Source: Ruminococcus sp. (GTDB lineage: Bacteria > Bacillota > Clostridia > Oscillospirales > Ruminococcaceae). From it: a stretch of DNA of 64,000 bases. Positions 49,469 through 58,798 of this stretch are shown piece after piece; position 1 is the stretch's first letter, and every line of letters begins with the position of its first letter. The notes beneath the pieces were generated by a model. The model was given only the letters and a program-made list of their open reading frames with translations. It had not been told where the DNA came from and did no database searches. The DNA lies in the NCBI GenBank assembly GCA_024697545.1, contig JAILFN010000086.1:1-64000 (forward strand), read 5' to 3'. The position numbers were made by a program, and so were the translations under genes.

Positions 49469-51472
49469 ATGACAAAGAAGAACAACAAAAAAGAATACGG
49501 AAATGAATCCATCGAAGTGCTCGAGGGCGCGGACAGAGTCCGCAAGCGCCCTGCCGTAATATTCGGTTCCGACGGACTGGGCGGCTGCAAGCATTCGGTG
49601 TTTGAGATACTTTCAAACTCCATCGACGAAGCCCGCGCGGGTCACGGCGATAAGATAATCATATCAAAATTCCGCGACGGAAGCTTTCAGGTAGAGGACT
49701 TCGGACGCGGCTGCCCCGTTGATTACAACCAGGCTCAGCAGCGCTACAACTGGGAGCTGGTCTACTGCGAACTTTACGCAGGCGGCAAATATCACAACAA
49801 TGACAGCGCCGATTACCAGTTCTCGCTGGGTCTGAACGGACTCGGTGCCTGCGCTACCCAGTACGCTTCGGAATATATGGACGTTACCGTTTACCGCGAC
49901 GGCTTTCAGTACGACCTGCATTTTGAAAAGGGCGAAAACATCGGCGGGCTCAAAAAGAAAGAGTTCAAGGGCAAGCGCACAGGTACCGTACAGCGCTGGA
50001 AGCCCGACCTTGAAGTATTCACCGAGATAGATATCGAGGACGAATACTTCTGCGATATGCTCAAAAAGCAGGCGGTGGTAAACCCCGGCGTGCAGTTCAT
50101 CTTCCGCGCCGAGCAGCCCGACGGCAAGTTTGAAGAACAGGTGTTCGCTTACGAGAACGGCATCAGCGATTACGTTACCGAGATAGTCGGCGATCAGGGT
50201 CTTTCCTCCGTGCAGTTCTTCTCGGGAGAACGTGTAGGCAGGGATCGCGCCGACAAGGAGGACTACAAGGTAAAGCTTTCGGTGGCATTCACATTCTCAA
50301 ACTACGTTCAGGACGTTGAGTATTACCACAACTCCAGCTTCTTAAAGCACGGCGGTTCGCCCGACGACGCCGTAAAGCTCGCCTTCCCCTACATGATAAA
50401 CAAGTGGCTGAAGGACAACAACAAGTACAACAAGAACGAAAAGCCCATCACCTATGCCGACATCAGCGAATGTCTCGTGCTTGTGTCCTCGAGCTTTTCT
50501 ACCGTTACAAGCTATGCCAACCAGACAAAGAAGGCTATAACCAACAAATTCATCAAGGAGTGCATGAACGAGTTCCTGCGCCAGCAGCTTGAGATATACT
50601 TCATCGAAAAGCCCGATGAGGCTCAGAAGATATGCGAGCAGGTGCTGATAAACAAGCGCTCCCGCGAAAAGGCGGAGACTTCCCGCCTGCAAATAAAGAA
50701 CAACCTTACCGCAAAGATCGACCTTTCCAATCAGGTGGCAAAGTTCAACGACTGCCGTTCAAAGGACGTTTCTATCCGCGAGCTTTACATCGTGGAGGGT
50801 GATTCGGCGCTGGGTTCGGTAAAGATGGCGCGTGATTCGGAATTTCAGGCTGTCATACCGATAAGGGGCAAGATACTCAACTGCCTTAAAGCCGACTACG
50901 CCCGAATATTCAAGAGCGAGATCATCACCGACCTTATCAAGGTGCTGGGCTGCGGTGTTGAGGTGCAGTCCAAATCCAACAAGGATATATCAAACTTCAA
51001 CCTGAACGGTCTTCGCTGGAACAAGATCATAATCTGTACCGATGCCGACTACGACGGCTTCCAGATACGCACGCTGGTGCTCACCATGCTCTACCGCCTG
51101 ACCCCTACCCTCATAAACGAGGGCTATGTCTATATCGCGGAATCTCCGCTGTTTGAGATCACCGTCAAGGACAAGGGCAAAGAGAAGGTATACTTCGCCT
51201 ACGATGAGAATGAGAAGACAGACATACTCAAACAGATAGGCGACAAGAAATATACTCTTCAGCGCTCGAAAGGACTTGGTGAGAACGAGGCTGAGATGAT
51301 GTCACTCACCACCATGAACCCGCAGACCCGCCGCCTTATCAAAGTAAACCCCACCGATGCCGAGCAGACCGCACAGGTGTTCGATATGCTGCTGGGCGAT
51401 GACCTCCAGGGCAGAAAAGACCACATAAGCGAATTCGGTCACGATTACCTTGACATGGCTGACATAAGCTAA
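49469..51472 (+). CDS. Type IIA topoisomerase subunit B (ParE/GyrB-like)
   Basis: A 667-residue ATPase subunit of a type IIA DNA topoisomerase. The GHKL ATP site shows as EILSNSIDEARAG, where GyrB/ParE usually have LDNSVDEA, with VEDFGRG and GLNGLGA. The Toprim domain has VEGDSALGS (Glu near residue 443) and ICTDADYDGFQIR (DxD), and the end is QRSKGLGENEAEMM. The divergence from housekeeping GyrB and the pairing with a subunit A gene suggest a topoisomerase IV-like or extra type IIA enzyme. Its genome paralogues are not visible here. Ribosome site AGGACAGG. Confidence 0.88.
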   Translation: MTKKNNKKEYGNESIEVLEGADRVRKRPAVIFGSDGLGGCKHSVFEILSNSIDEARAGHGDKIIISKFRDGSFQVEDFGRGCPVDYNQAQQRYNWELVYCELYAGGKYHNNDSADYQFSLGLNGLGACATQYASEYMDVTVYRDGFQYDLHFEKGENIGGLKKKEFKGKRTGTVQRWKPDLEVFTEIDIEDEYFCDMLKKQAVVNPGVQFIFRAEQPDGKFEEQVFAYENGISDYVTEIVGDQGLSSVQFFSGERVGRDRADKEDYKVKLSVAFTFSNYVQDVEYYHNSSFLKHGGSPDDAVKLAFPYMINKWLKDNNKYNKNEKPITYADISECLVLVSSSFSTVTSYANQTKKAITNKFIKECMNEFLRQQLEIYFIEKPDEAQKICEQVLINKRSREKAETSRLQIKNNLTAKIDLSNQVAKFNDCRSKDVSIRELYIVEGDSALGSVKMARDSEFQAVIPIRGKILNCLKADYARIFKSEIITDLIKVLGCGVEVQSKSNKDISNFNLNGLRWNKIIICTDADYDGFQIRTLVLTMLYRLTPTLINEGYVYIAESPLFEITVKDKGKEKVYFAYDENEKTDILKQIGDKKYTLQRSKGLGENEAEMMSLTTMNPQTRRLIKVNPTDAEQTAQVFDMLLGDDLQGRKDHISEFGHDYLDMADIS

Positions 51473-51485
51473 AGGAGCACTGCAC

Positions 51486-51704
51486 ATGAAGATACTGACA
51501 GCGATACTGCTGATAGGTGCTGTGGCGTTCATAGTCATGTCTATAAAGCTGACGGCTGATATGTTCCGCGAGTTCGGCAGCGATAAGTCCGCCGAAGAAC
51601 GGACCGCGGCTGTAAAACGGATACGCAACAAAATGATAGCCTGCTATGTCGGAGCCGTGCTGTTCATAACGGCAGCTGCGGCTGTGAAAATGATAGCGGG
51701 ATAG
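51486..51704 (+). CDS. Small two-helix membrane protein
   Basis: A 72-residue protein with two hydrophobic helices (ILTAILLIGAVAFIVMSI and MIACYVGAVLFITAAAAV) joined by a charged stretch. AAAGGAG precedes the ATG. It is lodged between the two topoisomerase subunit genes with short gaps, so it is probably co-transcribed. No family recognised. Confidence 0.65.
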   Translation: MKILTAILLIGAVAFIVMSIKLTADMFREFGSDKSAEERTAAVKRIRNKMIACYVGAVLFITAAAAVKMIAG

Positions 51705-51765
51705 TGCCGCACGGCAGAACGTCGACAGACACTATGGGATCCCCAAAAAAGAAGGAAAGATATAA

Positions 51766-54006
51766 ATGGCAAAGAAAACACCAAAGAAAGAACCTAAGCT
51801 TGACAAGACAAAGTTCCCCGACGCATATATCGCGGGGGCGGGTACGGTGGTCGAGGAATCTATCACCGATACCCTTGAAAAGAATTATATGCCTTACGCC
51901 ATGAGCGTTATCGTATCGAGAGCTTTCCCCGAGATAGACGGCTTCAAGCCTTCGCACAGAAAGATACTTTATACCATGTACAAGATGGGGCTTCTGACGG
52001 GGGCGCGTACAAAGTCCGCGAACATCGTCGGTCAGACCATGAAGCTCAACCCCCACGGCGATCAGGCTATATATGAGACTATGGTAAGACTCGCCCGCGG
52101 AAACGAGACTCTGCTGCACCCTTATGTTGACTCAAAGGGAAACTTCGGCAAGGCGTATTCGAGGGATATGTCCTTTGCGGCTTCACGTTATACCGAAGCC
52201 AAGCTCGCACCCATCTGCGCCGAGCTTTTCGGGGATATCGACAAGGATACCGTAGATTTCGTGCCCAACTATGATAACGAGATGATGGAGCCTACCCTGC
52301 TCCCCGCAGCGTTCCCCTCGATACTCGTAAACTCAAACGTCGGCATAGGCGTTTCTATGGCATCATCAGTCTGCTCATTCAACTTAGAGGAGATATGCAA
52401 CACCGCCATAGCCCTCATGAAGAACCCCGAGCACAATGCGATAGAGACCCTTAAAGGACCCGACTTCGCGGGCGGCGGACTTATGCTTTACGATGAGGAG
52501 CTGCTCGATCAGGTCTACCGCACGGGACGCGGCTCGATAAAGCTGCGTGCAAAGTATGAGTACGACAAAAAGTCAAACAGCCTTGTCATAACCGAGATAC
52601 CCGCCACCACTACCGTTGAAGCGATAGTAGAAAAGGTAATACAGTGCGTAAAGGACGGCAAGCTGCGCGAGGTATCATACATCCGCGATGACACCGACCT
52701 GAACGGACTTACCATAACCATCGACCTCAAAAAGGGCACCGACCCAGAAAAGGTGATGCAGAAGCTGTTCAGGCTCACTCCCCTTCAGGACAGCTATGCC
52801 TGCAACTTCAATATACTCGTACACGGCTACCCGAGGGTAATGGGCGTATATGAGATACTTGACGAATGGATAAAGTTCAGAGTTGAATGCGTCCGCAGGA
52901 GAACGCTCTTCGATCTCAACAAGAAAAAGGAAAAGCTCCACCTGCTCGAGGGCCTTGAAAAGATACTGCTCGACATCGACCGCGCAGTAAAGATCGTGCG
53001 CGAGACTGAGGAAGAGGCTGAGGTAGTGCCGAACCTCATGATAGGCTTCGGCATTGACGAGGTGCAGGCGGAATACGTTGCAGAGATAAAGCTGCGCCAC
53101 CTAAACCGCGAGTATATCTTAAAGCGCACAAAGGATATCGAAGAGCTGAAGAAGGATATCGCAGAGCTTGAAGAGATCGCGGGCAGCGATAAGAAGATAA
53201 AGACGGTCATCATAGGCGAGCTGCGTGAGATAATAAAGAAATACGGTCAGCCCCGCCGCACCGAATTCTTCTACGCTTCGGACATTGCCGAGGAAGTTGA
53301 GATAGACGACACACCCGATTTCAACTGCTCGATATTCCTTACCGACAGCGGCTACTTCAAGAAGATACTCCCCAACAGCCTGCGTATGGCAAGCGAGCAG
53401 AAGGTCAAGGAGGGCGACTTCATCTCGCAGCAGCGTGAGACCGTCAACCGCTCCGACCTGCTCTTCTTCACAACGGGTGCCAACTGCTACAAGACAAAGG
53501 TATCAGCCTTCACCGAGACAAAGGCTTCGGCTATGGGCGACTATATCCCCGCAAAGCTCAGCTTTGACGAAGGCGAAGAGGTCGTGGCTATGGCGAACAC
53601 CACCGATTACTCGGGATACATGATATTCGTGTACGCGGGCGGCAAGGTGGCAAAGGTGCCTCTTTCGGCTTACGAGACCAAGACCAACCGCAAAAAGCTG
53701 ACGGGAGCCCTGAGCCTTAAAGACAAGATCGTGGCGGCGATACAGATAACCGACAACTGCGAGATCATGCTGCGTTCATCGAACAACCGTGCGCTGATAT
53801 TCGACACGGCACTGCTGCTGCCCAAGACCACCAAGTCCACGATAGGCGTGCAGGTCATGAGCCTTAAAGGCAAGGCTGAGATCATAAACGCCAAAACGAT
53901 AGACCCCGAAACGGCAGAAGGTCTGAAGCGCTTCCGCTGCAAGGCGGTGCCCTCAACAGGCAGCCCCGCAAAGGAGCTCCCCGACCCCGACCAGCTGACC
54001 CTCTGA
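51766..54006 (+). CDS. Type IIA topoisomerase subunit A (ParC/GyrA-like)
   Basis: A 746-residue DNA-cleaving subunit. The start of the breakage domain is YMPYAMSVIVSRAFPEIDGFKPSHRKILYTMY, followed by KLNPHGDQAIYETMVRLAR, and the catalytic tyrosine is Tyr142 in ASRYTEAK. NVGIGVSMAS and the coiled-coil region follow; the C-terminal domain is short and only partly resembles a beta-pinwheel. The GyrA box (QRRGGKG) is not seen, which fits topoisomerase IV better than gyrase. The ATG at 51766 has AAAGGAAAGA upstream. Confidence 0.88.
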   Translation: MAKKTPKKEPKLDKTKFPDAYIAGAGTVVEESITDTLEKNYMPYAMSVIVSRAFPEIDGFKPSHRKILYTMYKMGLLTGARTKSANIVGQTMKLNPHGDQAIYETMVRLARGNETLLHPYVDSKGNFGKAYSRDMSFAASRYTEAKLAPICAELFGDIDKDTVDFVPNYDNEMMEPTLLPAAFPSILVNSNVGIGVSMASSVCSFNLEEICNTAIALMKNPEHNAIETLKGPDFAGGGLMLYDEELLDQVYRTGRGSIKLRAKYEYDKKSNSLVITEIPATTTVEAIVEKVIQCVKDGKLREVSYIRDDTDLNGLTITIDLKKGTDPEKVMQKLFRLTPLQDSYACNFNILVHGYPRVMGVYEILDEWIKFRVECVRRRTLFDLNKKKEKLHLLEGLEKILLDIDRAVKIVRETEEEAEVVPNLMIGFGIDEVQAEYVAEIKLRHLNREYILKRTKDIEELKKDIAELEEIAGSDKKIKTVIIGELREIIKKYGQPRRTEFFYASDIAEEVEIDDTPDFNCSIFLTDSGYFKKILPNSLRMASEQKVKEGDFISQQRETVNRSDLLFFTTGANCYKTKVSAFTETKASAMGDYIPAKLSFDEGEEVVAMANTTDYSGYMIFVYAGGKVAKVPLSAYETKTNRKKLTGALSLKDKIVAAIQITDNCEIMLRSSNNRALIFDTALLLPKTTKSTIGVQVMSLKGKAEIINAKTIDPETAEGLKRFRCKAVPSTGSPAKELPDPDQLTL

Positions 54007-54078
54007 TAACCAAAACCAAACAAGCCCGAGTGTTACCTGAAGACACCCGACAGACCCCATTGACGGGAGGTAAACAAA

Positions 54079-54912
54079 ATGCTTTGTCCTAAATGTAAAA
54101 AAGAGATAGACGACCTCATAAGCGAATGTCCGTTCTGCCACACCTACATCAAGACTAACGAGGGTCAAAGGAAGAAACTGTCAGACAAAAGACGCGGACA
54201 GCTCACGGATAAGCGCAGAAAAAAGGATAAGAATAAGACCATAAGAGTGAGGGCTGTCCCCGACGGCACCGAGATAAAGCGCGGTCTCGGCAAGCGCGGC
54301 TTGAAGCTCGTGATAGCAGGCGGCATAGCGGCGGTGTTTATCATACTTATCATCGTCATAGTGATGGCGCTCACAGCTTCAAAGGGTCTGCGCTACGCTG
54401 AGGACGCTTCCGTTTACATCGGTGAGCAGCCGCAGACGCTGAACGTCAGGACGGGTATACAGTACCTCGATGAATCCAAGTTCTACGGGGTCAACAGCGC
54501 CTTAACCTTTGATTACATCTATGAGAGCGAAAAGAGCGTTAAGGTACAGGGGATAGAATACCCCGCATGGGCTGTGACCCTCTCTGTCAGCGACCACGGC
54601 GGGCATATCTCCCGCGTGACCTACACCGATTTCTCGGTCTTAAAGCACGACATTCGCGGCAAAAAGCTTGACGCCTGCATAGACCTCGACCGCTTCGCCT
54701 CCGGCACAAAGCAGTCGGCGGTAATGAAAGAGATCGACCTTTCGCCGTACAGCATAACTTACAGCGAGGACGGCGGCGTGACCTACGTTTACAAATACTA
54801 CTACAAGCGCGACAACGGCGACGAGCAGGCTATGCTCACCCGCGTTACATTCAGCGACAAGGGGAAGTATAAATACTCGACCAACGAAGTGCTGATACCT
54901 AAGAATATGTGA
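54079..54912 (+). CDS. Zinc-ribbon single-pass membrane protein
   Basis: A 277-residue protein with an N-terminal zinc ribbon (CPKCKKEIDDLISECPFC), a basic linker rich in Lys/Arg, one membrane helix (KLVIAGGIAAVFIILIIVIVMAL) and an extracellular domain of about 170 residues without a motif I know. GGGAGG lies before the ATG. Its layout matches 39290-40081 and the N-terminus of the pseudokinase at 55258, hinting at a shared envelope function. It may be read through from the topoisomerase genes, since no terminator is evident between. Confidence 0.75.
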   Translation: MLCPKCKKEIDDLISECPFCHTYIKTNEGQRKKLSDKRRGQLTDKRRKKDKNKTIRVRAVPDGTEIKRGLGKRGLKLVIAGGIAAVFIILIIVIVMALTASKGLRYAEDASVYIGEQPQTLNVRTGIQYLDESKFYGVNSALTFDYIYESEKSVKVQGIEYPAWAVTLSVSDHGGHISRVTYTDFSVLKHDIRGKKLDACIDLDRFASGTKQSAVMKEIDLSPYSITYSEDGGVTYVYKYYYKRDNGDEQAMLTRVTFSDKGKYKYSTNEVLIPKNM

Positions 54913-55257
54913 GAGCGCCTGTTGGCACTTGACTGTTGGTTTGCTGCATGGGGTGCGATCGCAGCTGTGGTCGGGAAAGCTCGCAGTTCGGACGTAACAC
55001 CGAAACGGACCCTGCCGCAGGTACGGGTCCGGGGTATTGCACTGAGTTGATGAAGCGTTACGGGGACTAAAAAAACAGAGATTACAATTTAACTACAAAT
55101 TATTGCTTATTATATACAGTTTCGGCAAAAATATTGACATTGTCGGCAAAAACTGATATGATAGGACAGGACGTGTATATTTGCACGTCTGCTTTAGTGT
55201 GCCTTTATGACGGCACGGAAGTATGAAACAAACCGAAACCTATGGTGGTGATGATAT
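54913..55257. promoter_or_regulatory. Intergenic region with promoter and paired repeats
   Basis: TTGACA (55134-55139), 17-nt spacer, TATGAT (55157-55162) drives the pseudokinase gene. CGGCAAAAA occurs twice, at 55123-55131 and 55144-55152, offset by 21 bp around the -35 box. Upstream, GGACCC/GGGTCC arms (about 55014-55038) and a GCGATCGC palindrome suggest structure in a GC-rich 150-nt stretch, whose role is unknown. Confidence 0.6.
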
Positions 55258-57114
55258 ATGAAGAACGATATAAAGCTCTGTATGGGCTGCATGAACGAGC
55301 TTGACGCCGACGGTGTCTGCCATTACTGCACCTATACCGACGATATACCGCATCTTCAGTCATACCTTGCGCCGCATACTGTACTCAATGACAGATATAT
55401 CGTGGGAAAAATGCTCTCATACAACGGTGAGGGAGCTTCTTATATATGCTATGACCTGGTCTCAAAGACCAAAGCCGTCATGCGCGAATATATGCCTGAT
55501 ACCCTCTGCGAGCGCGAGATGAAAAGCAAGAATATTACGATAAATGCCGACTGCCTTGCAAAATACAAGACCTATATGTCGGAGTTTATGGATATGAACC
55601 GCACGCTGACCAGAATGAGGAACTTAGGCTCCATCTGCACGGCTAAGGATATGTTCTCGGAAAACAACACCTGCTATGTGGTGCTCGAGTACATCGAGGG
55701 CGTATCGCTCAAAAAGTTTTTGCAGGCAAACCGCGGGTATCTCCAGTGGTCGCAGGTAAAAAAGCTGTTCGTGCCGCTCTTCACGACACTCAGCATAATC
55801 CACAACGCGGGGATAATCCACAGGGGCATATCTCCCGAGAATATAATCGTTACAACAGAGGGCAAGCTGAAGCTGACGGGCTTTTCGATAAGCTCGATAC
55901 GCACGGCGGGCACGGCGCTTTCTCCCGAGTTCTATTCGGGCTACACCGCTCCCGAGCAGTATTCCTCCCTCGAATGGCAGGGCACATGGACCGACGTTTA
56001 TTCGATAGCGGCGGTGATCTACCGCATACTGACAGGCTACGTTCCGCCCGATGCCAACAACCGGCTGCACAACGACACGATGATACCCGCTTCGCGCATC
56101 AACCCCCACATCCCGAGACACGTTTCAAACGTGCTGATGAGGGCGATGTCTGTGCGCGGTCCCGACCGCATACAGAGCGTGACGGATCTCGTGAGCGAGC
56201 TGTTTGAAAATGTTCCTCAGCCGAGCTCACACATCAAGGGCGCTACACAGACCATACCCGTAGTAAAGCCCAAGAACACGCAGGAAAGCGCCGAACGTGC
56301 GGCTTTAGAGCGCAAGCTCGCGGCTGCCGAAGACTTCCGCAAAAAGACGACCAATGCGCTTACGATAATAGGCTTCCTGCTTCTCGGAGTTATGCTGATA
56401 GTCGGATTCATCCTGCTTTACAACGTATTCTCCCCCGCAGATGACAGCGATTCCGACCAGATGATAATAACCAATGCGACGGATGACGAAGACAGCGAAG
56501 TGCTGATACTCGAATCTCACGACATTACGATACCCGCCGATGAATCCATCGCGGAGTCTCCCTATGGCACAGGCGCCATCATGCCGAACCTTGTCGGTCA
56601 GCGCTACGATGCAGTAGAGCGTGAGCTTGGCTCGTCCTTTACGATACGCACCAAGACCTACTACTCCGAACTGGAGCAGAAGGGCATAGTCACAAGCCAG
56701 AGCATACCGCCCGGAGTTGAGTACGATCCTTCGAGAATGAACAAGCTTACCCTTGAGGTATGCTTAGGTTCGCCTACGATACCCGTCCCCGACTTTGACG
56801 GACTGCCCAAGAAGACCTACCTTGACCAGCTCAATGCGCTGAACATCAAGTATTCCACCGTTGAGGAGGAATCCTACACCGTCAAGGAAGGCTACGTTAT
56901 CCGCACGAACGTAAGCCCGGGATATCTCATAAATATCGCAGAAGGCGAAGTTCTGATAGTATACGTTTCGACAGGTATGCCGAAGGTCGAGGAGAGCAGT
57001 GTGCTCGACAGCGAGGATTCGAGCGAATACAGCGACGAATACTACGAGTGGACAGATGACAGTTCACAGACCGACGACTACACCACCGACCCCGGTTATA
57101 ACGAGTACTGGTGA
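55258..57114 (+). CDS. Zinc-ribbon / pseudokinase / PASTA membrane protein
   Basis: A 618-residue protein. Residues 8-24 hold a zinc-ribbon pattern (CMGCMNELDADGVCHYC). Residues about 45-300 form a Ser/Thr kinase fold, but the glycine-rich loop is SYNGEGASY, the ATP lysine is Arg (AVMREYMP), the catalytic HRD is HRG (188-190) and DFG is GFS (208-210), so phosphotransfer is unlikely. A membrane helix at about 367-391 is followed by two PASTA domains (441-503, 507-571), which bind peptidoglycan or muropeptides in the PrkC/Stk family, and an acidic Ser/Tyr-rich tail. A sensor or scaffold role is inferred. Confidence 0.85.
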   Translation: MKNDIKLCMGCMNELDADGVCHYCTYTDDIPHLQSYLAPHTVLNDRYIVGKMLSYNGEGASYICYDLVSKTKAVMREYMPDTLCEREMKSKNITINADCLAKYKTYMSEFMDMNRTLTRMRNLGSICTAKDMFSENNTCYVVLEYIEGVSLKKFLQANRGYLQWSQVKKLFVPLFTTLSIIHNAGIIHRGISPENIIVTTEGKLKLTGFSISSIRTAGTALSPEFYSGYTAPEQYSSLEWQGTWTDVYSIAAVIYRILTGYVPPDANNRLHNDTMIPASRINPHIPRHVSNVLMRAMSVRGPDRIQSVTDLVSELFENVPQPSSHIKGATQTIPVVKPKNTQESAERAALERKLAAAEDFRKKTTNALTIIGFLLLGVMLIVGFILLYNVFSPADDSDSDQMIITNATDDEDSEVLILESHDITIPADESIAESPYGTGAIMPNLVGQRYDAVERELGSSFTIRTKTYYSELEQKGIVTSQSIPPGVEYDPSRMNKLTLEVCLGSPTIPVPDFDGLPKKTYLDQLNALNIKYSTVEEESYTVKEGYVIRTNVSPGYLINIAEGEVLIVYVSTGMPKVEESSVLDSEDSSEYSDEYYEWTDDSSQTDDYTTDPGYNEYW

Positions 57115-57122
57115 TAAATTTA

Positions 57123-57159
57123 AGACTGCCGTATTTCATTTTGCGGCAGTCTGTTTTTA
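57123..57159 (+). terminator. Terminator of the pseudokinase gene
   Basis: AGACTGCCG/CGGCAGTCT stem followed by GTTTTTAT. Confidence 0.88.
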
Positions 57160-57347
57160 TATCCCGATGGTCCTATGCACAAGTTCTACAAAATCACCGC
57201 ATCAAATTTGTGCATAACATAGAAGAATGAATTTTTTTCTCAAAAAGTGTTACACCTGCCTTGTTTTCATTGAATGTATATTATAGAAGGGCAAAAAACC
57301 ATCACAAAAAATACATTTATTAAAACTACCGAACGGAGGAAGAAACT

Positions 57348-58760
57348 ATGAAAACATCAAAATTACTTTGTGCTGCACTTGCTGCTGTTATGACAACATC
57401 TATGGCAGGCGGCATGACCGCTTCTGCTGAGCTTGCTGCCGCTGACGAAAACAGCAGTCTCGTTTCTCTCGGAGATGAGACAGGCAGCGAAAAGAACTAC
57501 GACGAAGCAGACTGGGAATACTACAAGAGAGAATACTGGGAGACATGGGAGCATGATCCCGATGAGGAATACGACGGCAATGTTGGTCTGGATATAACCA
57601 ATGACGGTCTTATCTATAGTATAAACCCTGTAGATGGCTACGTCAGGGTCGCCGATTACATCGGCAAGGGCGAAGAACTCGTTATCCCGAAAGAGATCGA
57701 GGGATATCCCGTTGAAGGGCTGCTTGACATCGGTTACTGGGATCTTGAAGGCTACGGCTTCCACAAGCTCAGAAATGTCAAGACAGTTATATTCGAGGCT
57801 GATATCAAGAGGATCGGCAACAGCTTTACCAACTGCCCCGAGCTTGAAAAGGTAGTTCTCCCCACAGGTCTTGAAGAGCTTGCCGACTTTAAGGAAAACA
57901 GCTGCTATGCTTTCAGCGACTGTCCCAAGCTCAAAGAGGTCGTTATCCCCGACACACTGAAGCTGGTACAGAACGCCTGCTTCCGCAACACCCCCTGGCT
58001 TGAAGCTAAGGAAAAGGAGGAAAAGCTGGTCATCATAGGCGATTCTCTGGTCAGCGGCAGACAGGCTGAGGGCAAGGTCGTGATCCCGAGTAGCGTAAAG
58101 TATATCACAGGCGAGGCTTTCCACGACAACGACAAGATGACCGAGCTTGTCGTTCCCGCTAGTGTCAAAAACTCGGGCGGTGCATTTTGGAACACCACGG
58201 GACTTAAAAAGATCACCTTCAAGAACGGTTCTAAAGGCTTCTATGAGTACCTCTCCCGTGATAATCTGCCCAACCTCGAAAAGGTCATCATCCCGCCCAC
58301 CTTTACAAAAGAAAACACCGCCTGCGCTTTAGGTTTTGACAAGTACAACGGCGACTGGAAGGATTACATAAACTTAAACTGCACCTACTATTACTACAAG
58401 GGCACCAAGGCTGACAAGGTCATCAATGACAAGACGGTCAAGGGTTACACCAAGCTGAAAAAATCCGTCCTCCCCGGCAAGACCAAGAGCATCACTGTTT
58501 CCGCAAAGAAGAACGCCGCAAAGGTGACATGGAAGAGCGTTTCCACCGCCACAGGCTATCAGATACAGGTATCGCCCGACAAGACCTTCAAGAAAAACGT
58601 CACCGCAAAGTATGTAAAGGACAAGGCTAAGGTGACCTACACCTTCAAGAAGCTGAAGTCGGGTAAGAAGTACTATGTCCGTATGCGTACATACAAGACG
58701 CTGAGCGGCAAGAAGTACTATGGAAACTATACTAAGGCAAGAGCTGTCAAGGTGAAGTAA
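57348..58760 (+). CDS. Secreted LRR-Fn3 protein, copy 1
   Basis: A 470-residue exported protein. A signal peptide (cleavage near SASA-E) precedes a short acidic Trp/Tyr-rich segment (ADWEYYKREYWETWE), then BspA-type leucine-rich repeats of the LRR_5 kind: LVIPKEIEGYPVEGL, CPELEKVVLPTGLEEL, CPKLKEVVIPDTL and KVVIPSSVKYITGEAF. The last 100 residues are a fibronectin type III domain, VLPGKTKSITVSAKKNAAK through TWKSVSTATGYQIQVSPDK. GGAGGAAGAAACT precedes the ATG. Likely surface-associated; binding partner unknown. First of three tandem paralogues. Confidence 0.85.
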   Translation: MKTSKLLCAALAAVMTTSMAGGMTASAELAAADENSSLVSLGDETGSEKNYDEADWEYYKREYWETWEHDPDEEYDGNVGLDITNDGLIYSINPVDGYVRVADYIGKGEELVIPKEIEGYPVEGLLDIGYWDLEGYGFHKLRNVKTVIFEADIKRIGNSFTNCPELEKVVLPTGLEELADFKENSCYAFSDCPKLKEVVIPDTLKLVQNACFRNTPWLEAKEKEEKLVIIGDSLVSGRQAEGKVVIPSSVKYITGEAFHDNDKMTELVVPASVKNSGGAFWNTTGLKKITFKNGSKGFYEYLSRDNLPNLEKVIIPPTFTKENTACALGFDKYNGDWKDYINLNCTYYYYKGTKADKVINDKTVKGYTKLKKSVLPGKTKSITVSAKKNAAKVTWKSVSTATGYQIQVSPDKTFKKNVTAKYVKDKAKVTYTFKKLKSGKKYYVRMRTYKTLSGKKYYGNYTKARAVKVK

Positions 58761-58782
58761 GACTAGAGTGACGAAAAATAAA
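58725..58782 (+). repeat. 58-nt duplicated gene end and spacer, copy 1
   Basis: The last 36 nt of copy 1 and the 22 nt after it are repeated exactly at 60161-60218, showing that the duplication unit includes the intergenic spacer. Confidence 0.8.
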
Positions 58783-58798
58783 TAAGGAGATAATGACT

